From UBA6265 sp964526965 (lineage in GTDB: Bacteria; Chloroflexota; Chloroflexia; Thermomicrobiales; UBA6265): 64,000 nucleotides of DNA. Shown here piece by piece: positions 62,781 through 64,000 of the stretch; the first letter of the stretch is position 1, and each line of letters begins with the position of its first letter. Below the pieces are notes generated by a model, which was not told where the DNA came from, made no database searches, and saw nothing but the letters and a program-made list of their open reading frames with translations. The stretch covers positions 1-64,000 of the forward strand of contig CAZGML010000011.1 of NCBI GenBank assembly GCA_964526965.1. The letters are read 5' to 3'. The translations under genes and the position numbers were made by a program.

Positions 62781-64000
62781 ATGGCAGAGGCAGCCCGGCA
62801 AGCCAAAGGCTCATCCTCAACGGCTCAACGCCCGCGCGAGCTGGCGATGAGCGCTGCCTGGAACGCTGCCCTCATCCACAAGCTGCAAATCACCGATGGC
62901 CGCACCGCGAGCATTGTCTATCACGGCCGGTGGAGTAACGGATGGGGTCCCGATTTTCAGGATGCGATGATCGACTTCGGCGATGGGCATCTCGTCACCG
63001 GCGATATCGAACTCCACCACAACGCCAGCGACTGGATCAATCACGGTCACAACCTCGATGCCAACTACAACAACGTGGTGTTACACGTTGTCAGCGTGAA
63101 CGACCTCACCGAAACCCGGTGCATCAATGGCCGGGTTGTGCCGGTGGCGGTCATGCAGATTCCCGATCAAGCGTTGTTCGCAATCGACAAGCGCCTTCCC
63201 CATGTATGGGACGAATTGGGTGGAAGCGTCTGCGCTGCATCGCTATCGGAACGCGAGCCGGACCAGATTCGGCGCGCGATTCAGTCACTGGGCGATGAGC
63301 GATTGCGGGCGAAAGCAGCATCGTTTGAGGCGGAGATCCTCGAGCATGGTGCGGACCACGTCTTTACGAAATACCTGTTCGGGGCATTTGGCTATAGCGC
63401 GAACAAGGCCCCGATGGAACATCTCGGCCAGTTGGTACTGCGGTACGACATCGCCTCCAGCCCCCAACTCGCCGATGTGGAGGGTCCGAGCCCCTGGCTG
63501 GCGGGATTGCTCCTCGGCATGGGCGGATTCCTGCCGCTCACACCTGCGGACGCCCATGCCGCAGGAATTTTGCCCGAGGATCAATACCTTATCGAACGTG
63601 CCTGGCAGCAATCGGCAGCCGGTTTTGCCGATGATTTCGTGCCAGCAACGTCGTGGGAGTTGGCGCGTGTGCGGCCTGCCAATCACCCGGCCTATCGCAT
63701 CATGCAGTTGGCCACCCTGTTGGCTAACACCAGTGGTGACGTTCTGGACCCGCTCATGGATTGCGTGCTTGACGATCGCTCACCAACGGAGTTTCTCCGC
63801 ACAGCGACATCAAGAACATGGCACCCGGGTATTGGAAAAGGTCGCGCGACTGCGATTGTTTCCAGCGTGCTATTGCCAACATTGCTGGCGAAAGCGTCGA
63901 TTGAGGAAGACACGGCGCTGGAAGATGCAGCTATGGCCCTCTGGACCAAACTGCCCAAGGCGGAATGGACGCAACCGGCGCGGCGGGCAATGAAGCAGGT
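62781..64000 (+). CDS. DUF2851 family protein, 3' end beyond the window
   Basis: The frame opens at ATG 62781 with GGAAG six bases ahead and is still open at the window edge, 406 codons later. DUF2851 features are present: WSNGWGPDFQDAMIDFGDGH, then GDIELHHNASDWINHGHNLD and NYNNVVLHVV, the block containing the conserved His, Glu and Asp residues. The second half is helical (YLFGAFGYSANKAPMEHLG). The arrangement of acidic and His residues suggests a nuclease-like metal site, but no activity is established. It is monocistronic here, preceded by the sufU terminator. Confidence 0.88.
   Translation, partial: MAEAARQAKGSSSTAQRPRELAMSAAWNAALIHKLQITDGRTASIVYHGRWSNGWGPDFQDAMIDFGDGHLVTGDIELHHNASDWINHGHNLDANYNNVVLHVVSVNDLTETRCINGRVVPVAVMQIPDQALFAIDKRLPHVWDELGGSVCAASLSEREPDQIRRAIQSLGDERLRAKAASFEAEILEHGADHVFTKYLFGAFGYSANKAPMEHLGQLVLRYDIASSPQLADVEGPSPWLAGLLLGMGGFLPLTPADAHAAGILPEDQYLIERAWQQSAAGFADDFVPATSWELARVRPANHPAYRIMQLATLLANTSGDVLDPLMDCVLDDRSPTEFLRTATSRTWHPGIGKGRATAIVSSVLLPTLLAKASIEEDTALEDAAMALWTKLPKAEWTQPARRAMKQ

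Overview
The window reads as a chromosomal segment of a moderately GC-rich, monoderm-like bacterium, most likely a Chloroflexota member related to Thermomicrobia/Sphaerobacter. That placement is inferred from gene content: a UPF0182 giant membrane protein, a DUF2298 ('YYY' motif) protein, an Agl23/TIGR03663-type GT-C protein, a DUF2851 protein and DUF92. No database search was run. Genes are dense and both strands are used. ATG, GTG and TTG starts all occur, and convergent gene pairs commonly share bidirectional hairpin terminators.

Layout. 1-7 kb: edge of a minus-strand gene, a solute-binding lipoprotein, a secreted protein of unknown function, then on the minus strand a small lipoprotein, a tyrosine recombinase and a large LuxR-family (LAL/MalT-like) ATPase regulator. 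7.2-17.5 kb: one giant surface protein of about 3,400 residues with 17 tandem SdrD B-type modules and an LPXTG-like tail, preceded by a 655-bp spacer carrying three spaced GTACTAC motifs. 17.5-29 kb: a small membrane protein, an MBL-fold hydrolase, UPF0182, a three-gene operon (membrane-fused spermidine synthase homologue, pgeF, yggS), tandem DadA-like oxidoreductases and fmt. 29-43 kb: large GT-C-like envelope proteins, tRNA-Pro, RDD, rpsD, pdxH and several unknown envelope proteins. 43-53 kb: an M24 peptidase diverging from a HAD-SerA fusion, an MMPL transporter, a pseudo-receiver, an HTH gene and fhs.

52.9-55.5 kb is a small decayed integrative element at the 3' end of tRNA-Lys. It is bounded by 26-bp direct repeats and holds a SAM methyltransferase, an excisionase-like gene with an in-frame amber codon and small unknown genes. 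No integrase remains inside it. 55.6-64 kb returns to core genes: DUF92, a cupin/SH3 protein, aroE-mltG, miaA, a rhodanese paired with SufU, and a DUF2851 gene cut by the window edge.

Points a reader should know. The 100-N gap at 24549-24648 is very probably a false gap: the same 55 bases stand on both sides, and collapsing them restores an intact 527-residue reading frame. The scaffold protein for SufU appears to start at a CTG codon. The recombinase start is better placed at a TTG with a perfect Shine-Dalgarno. Many unrelated secreted proteins share Thr/Pro/Ala-rich tails, which may be glycosylation targets for the GT-C proteins encoded nearby (inference).
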